Shown: positions 22,982 to 30,580 of the stretch, piece after piece
Layout of the letters: each line of letters opens with the position of its first letter
How positions within the stretch are numbered: the first letter of the stretch is position 1
Assembly (NCBI RefSeq): GCF_944387275.1
Contig: NZ_CALXEG010000005.1
Span: 21,567 to 85,566, forward strand
Origin: an uncultured Pseudoflavonifractor sp.
Lineage (GTDB): Bacteria > Bacillota > Clostridia > Oscillospirales > Oscillospiraceae
Direction of reading: 5' to 3'
Length of the DNA stretch: 64,000 bases
Position numbers and translations under genes: made by a program
The notes under the pieces: model-generated
Seen by the model: only the letters and a program-made list of their open reading frames with translations
The model's database searches: none
What the model was told of the DNA's origin: nothing

Positions 22982-23734
22982 TTATTTTGCGTAGGTGTTG
23001 AAGGCCTCCACCATCTGGTCAGCGTACTCGTCGATGCAGAAGAGGAGGTAGTCCCCGCTGGTGACCAGCTTGTAGTTGTCCACCAGCTTCAGGGTCTCGG
23101 GGTACAGGTTGCCGGCCTTCAGGGTCTCCAGCCGGGACTCGCAGGCGGCCTTCACCGCGTCCACACGGCCAGGGGCGCACTGGGCAATCAGGAACTCGGT
23201 GACGTGGGCGCTCATCAGAGGCATCTTGGCGATGAACTCCACCAGGTCGGAGGATTCGATGCCATACAGGTCGGAGAGCAGGGTGGCGTCCACGTCCATC
23301 AGCTGGGGCCGCTCCAGGCCGGACACCTCGTTCCAGATGGACTGGACCACAGAGGCGGAGGGGCTCTCAGAGGGCTTCTGGCTCTCGCTGGGCGCGGGGC
23401 TCTCAGAAGGCTTCTGGCTCTCACTGGGCTTGGTGCTCTCAGTGGGCTTCTGGCTCTCGCTGGGCTTGGTGCTCTCCGCGGGCTTCTGGCTCTCGCTGGG
23501 CTGCGTGCTCTCAGAGGGCTCCGGGGTCTCGCTGGGCTGGACGCTCTCGCTGGGCTCCAGAGTCTCGCTGGGGGTGACCTCAGGCGTGGGGGTGGTGCTG
23601 GGCGTCAGGCTCTCGGTAACGGGCGGCGTGGACACAGGGGGCGTGGAGCCCGCAGCGTCGGGGCTGCCGCAGGCGGCCAGCAGGGACAGGGTCAGGGCCC
23701 CGGAGAGGGCCAGAGCGAGAAACTTCTTGTTCAT
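22982..23734 (-). CDS. DUF4358 lipoprotein with Ser/Glu/Pro/Lys-rich repeat linker
   Basis: This 250-residue lipoprotein has a signal peptide with lipobox LLAAC (Cys about 22). A linker of roughly 110 residues is dominated by repeats of the form PSESQKPxES. The DUF4358 domain follows (SIWNEVSGLERPQLMDVDAT, LYGIESSDLVEFIAKMP, ETLKLVDNYKLVTSGDYLLF). The true start is the ATG at 23734, with GGAG upstream and directly before the MNKKFLALALSG signal; upstream in-frame codons are rejected. The linker is long enough to cross the wall. Context with MBOAT and DHHW genes suggests it assists surface acylation; the biochemical role of DUF4358 is unknown. Confidence 0.9.
   Translation of the reverse strand: MNKKFLALALSGALTLSLLAACGSPDAAGSTPPVSTPPVTESLTPSTTPTPEVTPSETLEPSESVQPSETPEPSESTQPSESQKPAESTKPSESQKPTESTKPSESQKPSESPAPSESQKPSESPSASVVQSIWNEVSGLERPQLMDVDATLLSDLYGIESSDLVEFIAKMPLMSAHVTEFLIAQCAPGRVDAVKAACESRLETLKAGNLYPETLKLVDNYKLVTSGDYLLFCIDEYADQMVEAFNTYAK
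23390..23540 (-). repeat. Tandem repeats encoding the lipoprotein linker
   Basis: Units of about 30 bases reading CTCTCGCTGGGCTTGGTGCT or close variants are repeated at least five times in tandem and encode ESQKPxESTKPS-type steps. Such DNA can gain or lose units by slippage. Confidence 0.8.
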
Positions 23735-23856
23735 ATCAGATAAACTCCTTTGATCCATAATATCAAATGGGGTGTGTATCTCCCCTTTTGGGAAACCGCA
23801 GTCTTTGACGGACCCCATGGACAAAAAGTTCCCGCTCTGTGAAAAAAACTTTCCGC

Positions 23857-23901
23857 AAAAAGCCGCCCGCGGGGGAAGGACCCTTCTCCTCCGGGGCGGC
23901 T
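23857..23901 (-). terminator. Terminator after uridine kinase gene
   Basis: On the minus strand a GC-rich stem (GCCGCCC with GGGCGGC and an inner stem) is followed by TTTTTGCGG, 19 bases after the stop codon. Confidence 0.8.
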
Positions 23902-23919
23902 GTTCTGTTGGACTTGGTG

Positions 23920-24537
23920 TTACAGCTCCTCCACGTGGCTCCTGATCCGCTGGGTGATCATCTCCAGGGCCACCAGGTTGTGGCCGCCGTCCAGCACCAC
24001 GATGTCGGCGTACTGCCGGGAGGGCTGGACAAACTGCTCGTGCATGGGCTTGACTGTGGTGAGGTACTGGTCAATGACGCTGTCCAGGCTGCGTCCCCGC
24101 TCCTTCACGTCCCGGAGGATCCGGCGGAGGATGCGCACGTCCGCATCGGTGTCCACAAAGATCTTGATGTCCATCAGGTCCCGCAGCTTCTTGTTCTCAA
24201 AAATCAGAATGCCCTCCACGATCACCACCTTGGTGGGCTTGACCTCCACCGTCTCGGTGGACCGGTTGTGGATGGTGTAGTCGTACACCGGGCAGTGGAT
24301 GGTCTTGCCCGAGCAGAGGGTCTGCAGGTCCTCCACCATCAGGTCGGTGTCAAAGGCGTCTGGATGGTCGTAGTTCAGGGCGGCCCGCTCCTCATAGGTC
24401 ATGTTGGGGTGGGCCTTGTAGTAGTTGTCGTGGTACACCACCGAGATGTTGCCGCCAAAGCTGTCGATGAGATGCTTGGTCAGGGTGGTCTTGCCGGAGC
24501 CGGTGCCACCGGCGATGCCGATCACCATGGTATTCAT
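23920..24537 (-). CDS. udk: Uridine kinase
   Basis: The enzyme phosphorylates uridine and cytidine to their monophosphates in pyrimidine salvage. The 205-residue protein has the Walker A motif GIAGGTGSGKTTLT, the nucleoside-binding region YHDNYYKAHPNMTYEERAALN followed by YDHPDAFDTDL, and VYDYTIHNRS, VIVEGILIFEN and FVDTDADVRILRR. Length is typical. It is a single-gene unit with its own terminator. No neighbour is obviously linked to pyrimidine metabolism. Confidence 0.95.
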   Translation of the reverse strand: MNTMVIGIAGGTGSGKTTLTKHLIDSFGGNISVVYHDNYYKAHPNMTYEERAALNYDHPDAFDTDLMVEDLQTLCSGKTIHCPVYDYTIHNRSTETVEVKPTKVVIVEGILIFENKKLRDLMDIKIFVDTDADVRILRRILRDVKERGRSLDSVIDQYLTTVKPMHEQFVQPSRQYADIVVLDGGHNLVALEMITQRIRSHVEEL

Positions 24538-24638
24538 CCTGGGTTTCCCCCTTTTTTGTTATCGTCTCAGTATACCACATTCTCCGGTCCGCTGGAAAGG
24601 CGTTTTGCCCATATTTGCAGGTAATGGGTGGGAATTTC

Positions 24639-25589
24639 TCAGCGTCCGTCCGCCTCCAGGTTCAGCCAGCGGCACTCCTCCCGGGTGAGGGCCACCTCCA
24701 GCGCGCCGCAGTTGGCGGCGATGCGGGCCGGGTTGCCGGTGGAGAAGATGGCGTAGGCGTTCATGTCCTGGTGGAACAGCCAGGCCAGGGAGAGCTGTGC
24801 CACGGTACAGCCCTTCTCCTTGGCCAGGACCTCCGCCCGCCTCAGCCTCTCCCAGTTCTCCGGGCAGTCGTATCCCCGCCGCCCGGCGGCGTCCAGCTTG
24901 TCCGCCCGCTTGGGGTCAGCGGCGGAGATCTTGCCCGACAGCATCCCCCGGGCCAGGCTGGAGAAGGCCAGCACCGCCGTGCCGCTCTCCCGGTACCAGG
25001 CCCGTTCCCCCTCCCGGTCGGCTCCCGTCAGGGTGACGCAGCCCGCGCCGCCGCCCCAGGGGTCCCGGATCTGACAGGCCAGGCCGAAGTGAGGGGAGGA
25101 CACGGTAAAGGGCTCCAGGTCGTGGGCGGCGGCGTAGTCGTTGGCCTCCTGAATCCGCTCTGCCGTCCAGTTGGACCCGCCGAAGGCCCGCAGCTTGCCC
25201 TGCTTTTTCAGATCATTGAGGGTCTCCACCAGCTCTCCCGCCTGGGCGTGATGGCTGTCCCGGTGGAGCAGGAACAGGTCGATGCACTCCACCCCCAGCC
25301 GCCGCAGGGAGGTCTCCACGTCCTTCACCAGGCAGGCCGGGGTCACCCGGTCGGGCCGCAGAGGCGTGGGATGGCAGCCCTTTGTCTCAATGACCAGCTT
25401 ATCCAGGTCCCTGCCCTTCAGCCAGCGGCCCAGCAGCTCCTCGCTGCCGCCGTATACATGGGCGGTGTCAAAGGCATTGACGCCCGCGTCCACCGCCGCG
25501 TCCAGCACAGCGGTGTCCTTCAGGTCCGCGCAGCCCAGCACCAGCCGGGACACGGGCTTGTCCAGCCCGGAAATGGTTCCGTATTTCAT
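24639..25589 (-). CDS. Aldo/keto reductase
   Basis: This 316-residue cytoplasmic TIM-barrel oxidoreductase shows the tetrad residues: Asp and Tyr in FDTAHVYGGSEELLG, Lys in LVIETKG and His in LFLLHRDS. NAD(P)-binding features (FGGSNWTAERI and FSTGNPARIAANC) are near the end. The ATG has GGGAGG upstream. It starts just after the stop of the AraR-like regulator gene, so the two may be cotranscribed; the enzyme could reduce or isomerise a sugar in this arabinoside locus, but the substrate is not evident. Confidence 0.92.
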   Translation of the reverse strand: MKYGTISGLDKPVSRLVLGCADLKDTAVLDAAVDAGVNAFDTAHVYGGSEELLGRWLKGRDLDKLVIETKGCHPTPLRPDRVTPACLVKDVETSLRRLGVECIDLFLLHRDSHHAQAGELVETLNDLKKQGKLRAFGGSNWTAERIQEANDYAAAHDLEPFTVSSPHFGLACQIRDPWGGGAGCVTLTGADREGERAWYRESGTAVLAFSSLARGMLSGKISAADPKRADKLDAAGRRGYDCPENWERLRRAEVLAKEKGCTVAQLSLAWLFHQDMNAYAIFSTGNPARIAANCGALEVALTREECRWLNLEADGR

Positions 25590-25616
25590 GGTTTTCCTCC
25601 CGTTTCTCTTGTCTGT

Positions 25617-26681
25617 TCAGCCGCTCTCCTTGCGCACCAGCCGCCAGGTGATGGACTGGGACTGGACCTGCCGTCCGGCCATCCGTTCCAGCAGCAGCTC
25701 AGCGGCCATACCGCCCAGCCGGTGGGCCTCATGGGCCAGAGAGGTGATGCGCACCGGGCACAGGTCGCTGTAATAGCTGTTGTCAAAGCTGACCACCGCC
25801 GTGTCCGCAGGGATCTTGTGTCCGGTGCTCAGGAGCATGCGGATGAGCCGGTCGGCGATCTCGTCGTTGTAGCAGATGACTGCCGTGCAGTCCTTGAGGT
25901 AAAATTGGGTAAAGTGTTTCAGCAGGTCGTTGTGGCCGTAGTCCAGCAGGTAGCGCCGTTCCTCGGTGGTGTACCACAGGACCCGGTCGTCCGGTAGGGG
26001 CAATCCGGCGTCCCGCATGGCGGCCAGGTAGCCCAGATACCGCTGGTGGCCCTGGATGTCGTCGCTCTTGAAGATACCGGCGATCTTGGTGTGGCCCCGG
26101 GCGATGAGATGGCGGGCCAGCTGATACCCGCCGCCGAAGTTGTCGTCCGATACGCACACCGCCCCTGGCAGCGCCCCGTAGCTGCCGTGGATGAACACCA
26201 CCGGGATGCCCGCCAGGTCCAGCTTCTCGTACAGGTCCAGGTTGGGGTTGGGCAGAGCGGTCTTGGAGCCCTCCACGATCAGCCCGCCCACCGGCTGGTG
26301 AAGCAGGCCCTGGAGGATGTCCCGCTCGTTGGACACCTTGTTCTGCGTGGAGTAGAGGAGGGTGGAGTAGTTTTTCCGGCTGAGCACCGCCTGGATGTCC
26401 TGGAGGACCGTGGGAAAGATGTAGTCGTTTAAATAGGATGTGACCACCGCGATCCGGTCGCTGCCGCCGGAGCGGCCCCGGTCCAGCACCCGGGACCCGC
26501 TGCCTTGCCGCTTCTCGATGAGCCCCAGCTCCACCAGCTTGTCCAACGCCTGCCGCACCGTCTGGCGGCTGACCGAGTAGATTTGGGTCAGCTCCTGCTC
26601 GGTGGGCAGCTTGTCCGGGAAGGTGCCCCGGGCGATTTCCGCCTGAAGCTGAGCTGCCAGCTGAAGATATTTAAAGGCCAT
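25617..26681 (-). CDS. GntR-LacI type transcriptional regulator, AraR-like
   Basis: This 354-residue regulator joins a GntR winged helix (KLPTEQELTQIYSVSRQTVR then LGLIEKRQGSGSRV, residues 1-68) to a LacI/periplasmic-binding effector domain. That domain includes DRIAVVTSYLNDYIFPTVLQ, GLIVEGSKTALPNPN, CVSDDNFGGGYQLA and VVSFDNSYYSDL. This combination is that of AraR, the arabinose repressor of Bacillus and Clostridia. It is divergent from the GH3-GH2-AraA/D genes, which are its likely targets. Two small palindromes in the spacer (26941-26972) are candidate operators. Confidence 0.9.
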   Translation of the reverse strand: MAFKYLQLAAQLQAEIARGTFPDKLPTEQELTQIYSVSRQTVRQALDKLVELGLIEKRQGSGSRVLDRGRSGGSDRIAVVTSYLNDYIFPTVLQDIQAVLSRKNYSTLLYSTQNKVSNERDILQGLLHQPVGGLIVEGSKTALPNPNLDLYEKLDLAGIPVVFIHGSYGALPGAVCVSDDNFGGGYQLARHLIARGHTKIAGIFKSDDIQGHQRYLGYLAAMRDAGLPLPDDRVLWYTTEERRYLLDYGHNDLLKHFTQFYLKDCTAVICYNDEIADRLIRMLLSTGHKIPADTAVVSFDNSYYSDLCPVRITSLAHEAHRLGGMAAELLLERMAGRQVQSQSITWRLVRKESG

Positions 26682-27057
26682 AGCGCCGCCCCCTCTCTGT
26701 ACAGATCAGATATGTTTTTGCTCAAAAATCAATACAAATTCCGTTCTTTTTCTCTTCTCATCCCTTCTTATTTTTCTTTATTTTTTCATTTATTATATCA
26801 TAATAAATGAAATTATCAACTATAGTCCATATATTTTTTATATTGTATTTCTTTTTATAACTTTTCTAAAATTTATATTGTTTTATTGACCATAAAACAT
26901 TTTTTCAAGACAAATATATTGTAAAACCCTCTGCCGTCTGATACCGTATACTCAGCAAATGGTACGGCCGTAGCAAATTCCTGTCCGTCCTGCCGGCGAA
27001 GGCGCACCGCTGGCGGCACCACCACATGGGCTATTATTTTAGGGGAGGTTTTCCGGA
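26682..27057. promoter_or_regulatory. Divergent control region between the AraR-like regulator and the GH3 gene
   Basis: This spacer of 376 bases is very AT-rich from 26700 to 26930. It then contains ATACCGTAT (26941-26949) and TACGGCCGTA (26963-26972), two palindromes about two helical turns apart. The second is flanked by a direct repeat of AGCAAAT. A good ribosome site (GGGGAGG) precedes the GH3 start. No promoter has both boxes in good form, so exact starts are undetermined. Confidence 0.45.
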
Positions 27058-28599
27058 ATGAAAAAGGAAGCACTCTGGCGGGGTCTGACGTCAGTGCTGG
27101 CAGTCCTGCTGGCATTTCTGTTTGTCATGACAAACGTGGCCTGGGGGTATGAAAACCTGATCAACTCGGCCCTGAACGTCACCACCCGCAAGGCCGTGGA
27201 GTCGGAATCCAGCTCCACGGTGGACACCGCTTTTTACAAGAGCGACTACGGCGATGTCAACCACCTGACGGAGGAGGACCTTGACCGCCTGAACGCGGAC
27301 GAGGACGCCTTCATCGTCCAGGAGATGGAAGAGGGCGCGGTTCTGCTAAAGAACGACAACAACGCGCTTCCTCTGGCGCAGGACGAGCGCCGGGTCACCC
27401 TGTTCGGCAGCGGGTCCGCCAAGCCGCTGTATCACGGAAACTCCGGCGGCGGCGACAACGATCCCAGCCGGGAGGTTAGCTTCTATCAGGCGCTCAAGGA
27501 CGAGGGCTTCACCATCAACGAGGCCCTCTATCAGGCCTACCTGAACAGCCCCACCACCCGAAAAATCGTGGTCACCAACGAGCAGTCCGCCGGCACCTAC
27601 GGCGGCACGGACTCCTGGTCCATCGGCGAAGAGCCTATCTCCTTCTATACCGACGAACTGAAATCCACCTTCTCCGACTACAACGACGTGGCCATCGTAG
27701 TCCTCACAAGGGCCTGCGGCGAGGACAGCGACCTGCCCACCTCCGACGAGGACGGCGTCAGCTACCTCTCCCTCCACCAGGATGAGAAGGACATGCTGAA
27801 CATGATCTACCAGTCCGGCCAGTTCGACAAGATCATCCTCATCAACAACAGCCCCAACCCGCTGGAACTGGGATGGCTGGACGAATACCACGTGGACGCC
27901 TGCCTGTGGATCGGGAATCCCGGCCTGGTGGGCTTCCGTGGGGTGGTCAACCTGCTCACCGGGGCGGCCAATCCCTCCGGCCGTCTGGTGGACACCTACG
28001 CCGCCAGCTCCCTCTCCGCCCCCTCCGTGCAGAATTACGGCAGCTTTACCTTTGAAAACAGCACCGAGATCACGGATTACTGCGCGGACGACGACAAGTA
28101 TGTCACCCACTACATGGTGTACGCTGAGGGCATCTATGTGGGCTACAAGTACTATGAGACCCGCTATGAAGACTGTGTCCTGGGGCAGGGCGGTGCGTCC
28201 AGCGGTTCGGGCGTGTTCGCCTCTCAGAACGGTGCCTGGAGCTACGCGGATGAGGTCGTCTATCCCTTCGGCTACGGATTGAGCTACACCACCTTCCAGC
28301 AGACCCTGGACAGCGTGACAGAGGCGGACGGCACCTTCACCGTCAGCGTGACCGTGACAAACACCGGCGACACCGCCGGAAAAGACGTGGTGCAGGTCTA
28401 CGCCCAGACGCCCTACACGGACTACGACCGGGAGAACCTGGTGGAGAAATCCGCCATCCAGCTGCTGGGCTTCGGCAAGACCGGCCTGCTGGAGCCCGGC
28501 CAGTCTGAGCCGGTCACCGTGACGTGTGACAAGTATCTGCTGGCCAGCTACGACTACACTAACGCAAAGGGCTACATTCTGGACGCGGGGGACTACTAG
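27058..28599 (+). CDS. GH3 glycosidase, N-terminal portion ended by an in-frame amber codon
   Basis: This is the first 513 codons of a domain-swapped GH3 beta-glycosidase. It has a signal/membrane segment (LTSVLAVLLAFLFVMTNVAWG). The GH3 'C-terminal' domain comes first (GAVLLKNDNNALPLAQ, VTLFGSGSAKPLYHG, FGYGLSYTTFQQ), followed by a fibronectin-III-like domain (FTVSVTVTNTGDTAGKDVV, GFGKTGLLEPGQSE). Reading stops at TAG (28597-28599) after YILDAGDY. The next codons, in the same frame, give LAIGSDAHDALNN, exactly what family members have after a Tyr at this spot. So a Tyr codon became TAG by one base change, unless it is a sequence error. The fragment lacks the catalytic barrel. Confidence 0.85.
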   Translation: MKKEALWRGLTSVLAVLLAFLFVMTNVAWGYENLINSALNVTTRKAVESESSSTVDTAFYKSDYGDVNHLTEEDLDRLNADEDAFIVQEMEEGAVLLKNDNNALPLAQDERRVTLFGSGSAKPLYHGNSGGGDNDPSREVSFYQALKDEGFTINEALYQAYLNSPTTRKIVVTNEQSAGTYGGTDSWSIGEEPISFYTDELKSTFSDYNDVAIVVLTRACGEDSDLPTSDEDGVSYLSLHQDEKDMLNMIYQSGQFDKIILINNSPNPLELGWLDEYHVDACLWIGNPGLVGFRGVVNLLTGAANPSGRLVDTYAASSLSAPSVQNYGSFTFENSTEITDYCADDDKYVTHYMVYAEGIYVGYKYYETRYEDCVLGQGGASSGSGVFASQNGAWSYADEVVYPFGYGLSYTTFQQTLDSVTEADGTFTVSVTVTNTGDTAGKDVVQVYAQTPYTDYDRENLVEKSAIQLLGFGKTGLLEPGQSEPVTVTCDKYLLASYDYTNAKGYILDAGDY

Positions 28600-28668
28600 C
28601 TCGCCATCGGCAGCGACGCTCACGACGCGCTGAACAATGTCCTGGCGGCCAAGGGCGCCGACGGCCTG

Positions 28669-30075
28669 GTGGACCAGGACGGCGAAAGCGTCCCCGGTGA
28701 CGCCGGAAAGACCTACACCTGGAGTCAGGCCCAACTGGATACGGAGACCTACAAATACTCTCTCCAGACCGGCGTACAGGTCACCAATCAGCTGGACGAC
28801 GCGGACCTCAATCACTGGATCGATAACAGCGTGACCTACCTGACCCGCCAGGACTGGGAGGGCACCTTCCCCCAGCCGGTAACCGGTCTGACCGCCACTG
28901 AGGACATGATCCGGGAGCTGGACGGCCACCTCTACGAGACGCCTGACGACGCCCCCTCCATCCGCTCCTTCACCATGGGAGCGGACAACGGCATCACCTT
29001 TGTGGACATGAAGGACGAGACCTACGACAGCCCCGTGTGGGACGAATTCCTGGACCAGCTTACCCTGGACGATATGGTCTCCATCATCGATGAGACCTGG
29101 TCCTCCCCCGCTGTGGACAAGGTCAACAAGCCGGAATCCCGCAATCAGGACGGCCCCGGCGGCGTCAGCGGCCCCTACCTCCAGGGCGACCAGACCGCCA
29201 CGCCCACCGCCTATGTGGGCCAGTCCCTGGCAGCCGCCACCTGGAACCTGGACATGCTGGCCAAACGTGGCAGCTTCCTGGCTGAGGACGCCATCTTCGC
29301 AGGCGTTTCCCACCTCTGGGCCCCCGGCGGAGACATGCACCGCACCCCCTTCTCCGGCCGGAATTTTGAGTACTACTCCGAGGACGCCGTTCTGGCCTAC
29401 CTCTGCTCAGCCAGCGAGACCGCGGCCATGCAGGCCAAGGGCCTGTGCGCCAGCATCAAGCACTTTGTGGGCAACGACCAGGAGACCAACCGTCACGGCC
29501 TGGCCACCTTTATGACCGAGCAGACCGCCCGGGAGATCTATCTGAAGGCCTTTGAGGGCGCCTTCACCAAGGGCGGCGCCCTGGGCACCATGACCTCCTA
29601 TAACCGCATGGGCTGCACCTACGTGGGCCACAGCGCCGCGCTGCAGCGGGAGATCCTCCGTTCCGAGTGGGGATTCCAGGGCGTCATCATCTCCGACGCC
29701 GCCATGAACAACTACCAGCACGCCCTGGAGGGCCTGGTAGGCGGCACCGACTTCTGGTGTATGTCCGGCTTCTACAACATGGTGGTTCCCGGCGCTGAGC
29801 TGCGGAATGTAGAGCTGAAAAATTACATCGAAGCCAACGACGACGGCTACCTGCTGGGCCTGCTGCGGGAGGCAAACCACAATTTCTACTACGCCTTTGT
29901 CCACACCAACCTGATCAACGGCCTGAATCCCGACACCACCTTTGTTACTGTCTACCCCTGGTGGAAAACCGTTATCATTGCCGCGGACTGCACTGTCGGC
30001 GTGCTCACTGCGGCGGCCTGCGCGCTGTATGCCTCCGCCCTTCTCCACAAAAAGCGGAGCGCCGGAATCCAGTGA
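28669..30075 (+). CDS. GH3 glycosidase, C-terminal catalytic portion (same frame, after amber codon)
   Basis: This continues the same reading frame as the gene ending at 28599 and really begins at codon 28600; the ATG-like start is only formal and has no ribosome site. It carries the GH3 barrel: NQDGPGGVSGPYLQGDQT, HLWAPGGDMHRTPFSGRNFE, SIKHFVGNDQETNRHG, GTMTSYNRMGCTYVGHS and WGFQGVIISDAAMNN. The Asp in the last (about residue 880 of the intact protein) is the expected nucleophile. A membrane segment near the end (VIIAADCTVGVLTAAACALYA) implies both ends of the intact protein were in the membrane. Without readthrough this half is probably not made. Confidence 0.75.
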   Translation: MDQDGESVPGDAGKTYTWSQAQLDTETYKYSLQTGVQVTNQLDDADLNHWIDNSVTYLTRQDWEGTFPQPVTGLTATEDMIRELDGHLYETPDDAPSIRSFTMGADNGITFVDMKDETYDSPVWDEFLDQLTLDDMVSIIDETWSSPAVDKVNKPESRNQDGPGGVSGPYLQGDQTATPTAYVGQSLAAATWNLDMLAKRGSFLAEDAIFAGVSHLWAPGGDMHRTPFSGRNFEYYSEDAVLAYLCSASETAAMQAKGLCASIKHFVGNDQETNRHGLATFMTEQTAREIYLKAFEGAFTKGGALGTMTSYNRMGCTYVGHSAALQREILRSEWGFQGVIISDAAMNNYQHALEGLVGGTDFWCMSGFYNMVVPGAELRNVELKNYIEANDDGYLLGLLREANHNFYYAFVHTNLINGLNPDTTFVTVYPWWKTVIIAADCTVGVLTAAACALYASALLHKKRSAGIQ

Positions 30076-30112
30076 CATTCCCTGTCAATCTGTCTGAAAT
30101 GTGGGGTGCATT

Positions 30113-30511
30113 ATGAAAGAATTCTTCAAAAACAGAACCGCAGGCTCTTTTGTGGGGCTCTTTGCCGCCGTGCTGGCCATTGTCACCGCCTTAGCCCTGC
30201 TGATCTACGGCCAGTCCGTCGGTGATTTCCTACCCGCCGCCTTTCTCCTTCTCCTGGCCGGTGCCGTCTGCGCCGGGGCGGCCTGGGCCACCGGTCTTCC
30301 CTTCCTGCCCATTGCCCCCGGCGTGTGCTACGTGCTGGCCTTCGGCCTCTACCTGAAGCGGGAACTGATGACCATGTCCAATTATTTCAACCAGATCGCC
30401 ATCGGCAACTCCGGAAGTTCCTTCCAGATGATTATAACCTTCCTGGGCCTGATGATGGCTGCCGCGGTGCTGGCCACGGTGTCCAGCTGCTTCCGCCAAA
30501 AAAAGGCCTAA
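30113..30511 (+). CDS. Small four-helix membrane protein
   Basis: This 132-residue protein has about four membrane helices (SFVGLFAAVLAIVTALALLIY, FLPAAFLLLLAGAVCAGAAW, IAPGVCYVLAFGLYL, MIITFLGLMMAAAVLATVSS). I recognise no family; similar small proteins occur beside domain-swapped GH3 genes, so it may hold or assist that membrane-bound enzyme. The ATG at 30113 has GGGG seven bases upstream. It lies between GH3 and GH2 genes in the same operon. Confidence 0.75.
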   Translation: MKEFFKNRTAGSFVGLFAAVLAIVTALALLIYGQSVGDFLPAAFLLLLAGAVCAGAAWATGLPFLPIAPGVCYVLAFGLYLKRELMTMSNYFNQIAIGNSGSSFQMIITFLGLMMAAAVLATVSSCFRQKKA

Positions 30512-30580
30512 GCCGTCCCTGTCCGACCCGGCCGGAGCTTCTGCCGGTCGGGTCGGAGTCTCAAATATGGAGGTCTCATT

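Noticed and set aside
23390..23540. Tandem 30-base units considered as a CRISPR array
   Set aside because: The units are contiguous, without unique spacers, and translate in frame into a lipoprotein linker.
25617..26681. Regulator considered as a LacI protein
   Set aside because: The DNA-binding end is a GntR winged helix, not a LacI helix-turn-helix; only the effector domain is LacI-like.
27346..29340. A minus-strand frame of 664 residues across the GH3 amber codon, which might suggest the coding strand is wrong
   Set aside because: The plus strand carries the GH3 motifs on both sides of the TAG in one frame; the minus frame has none.
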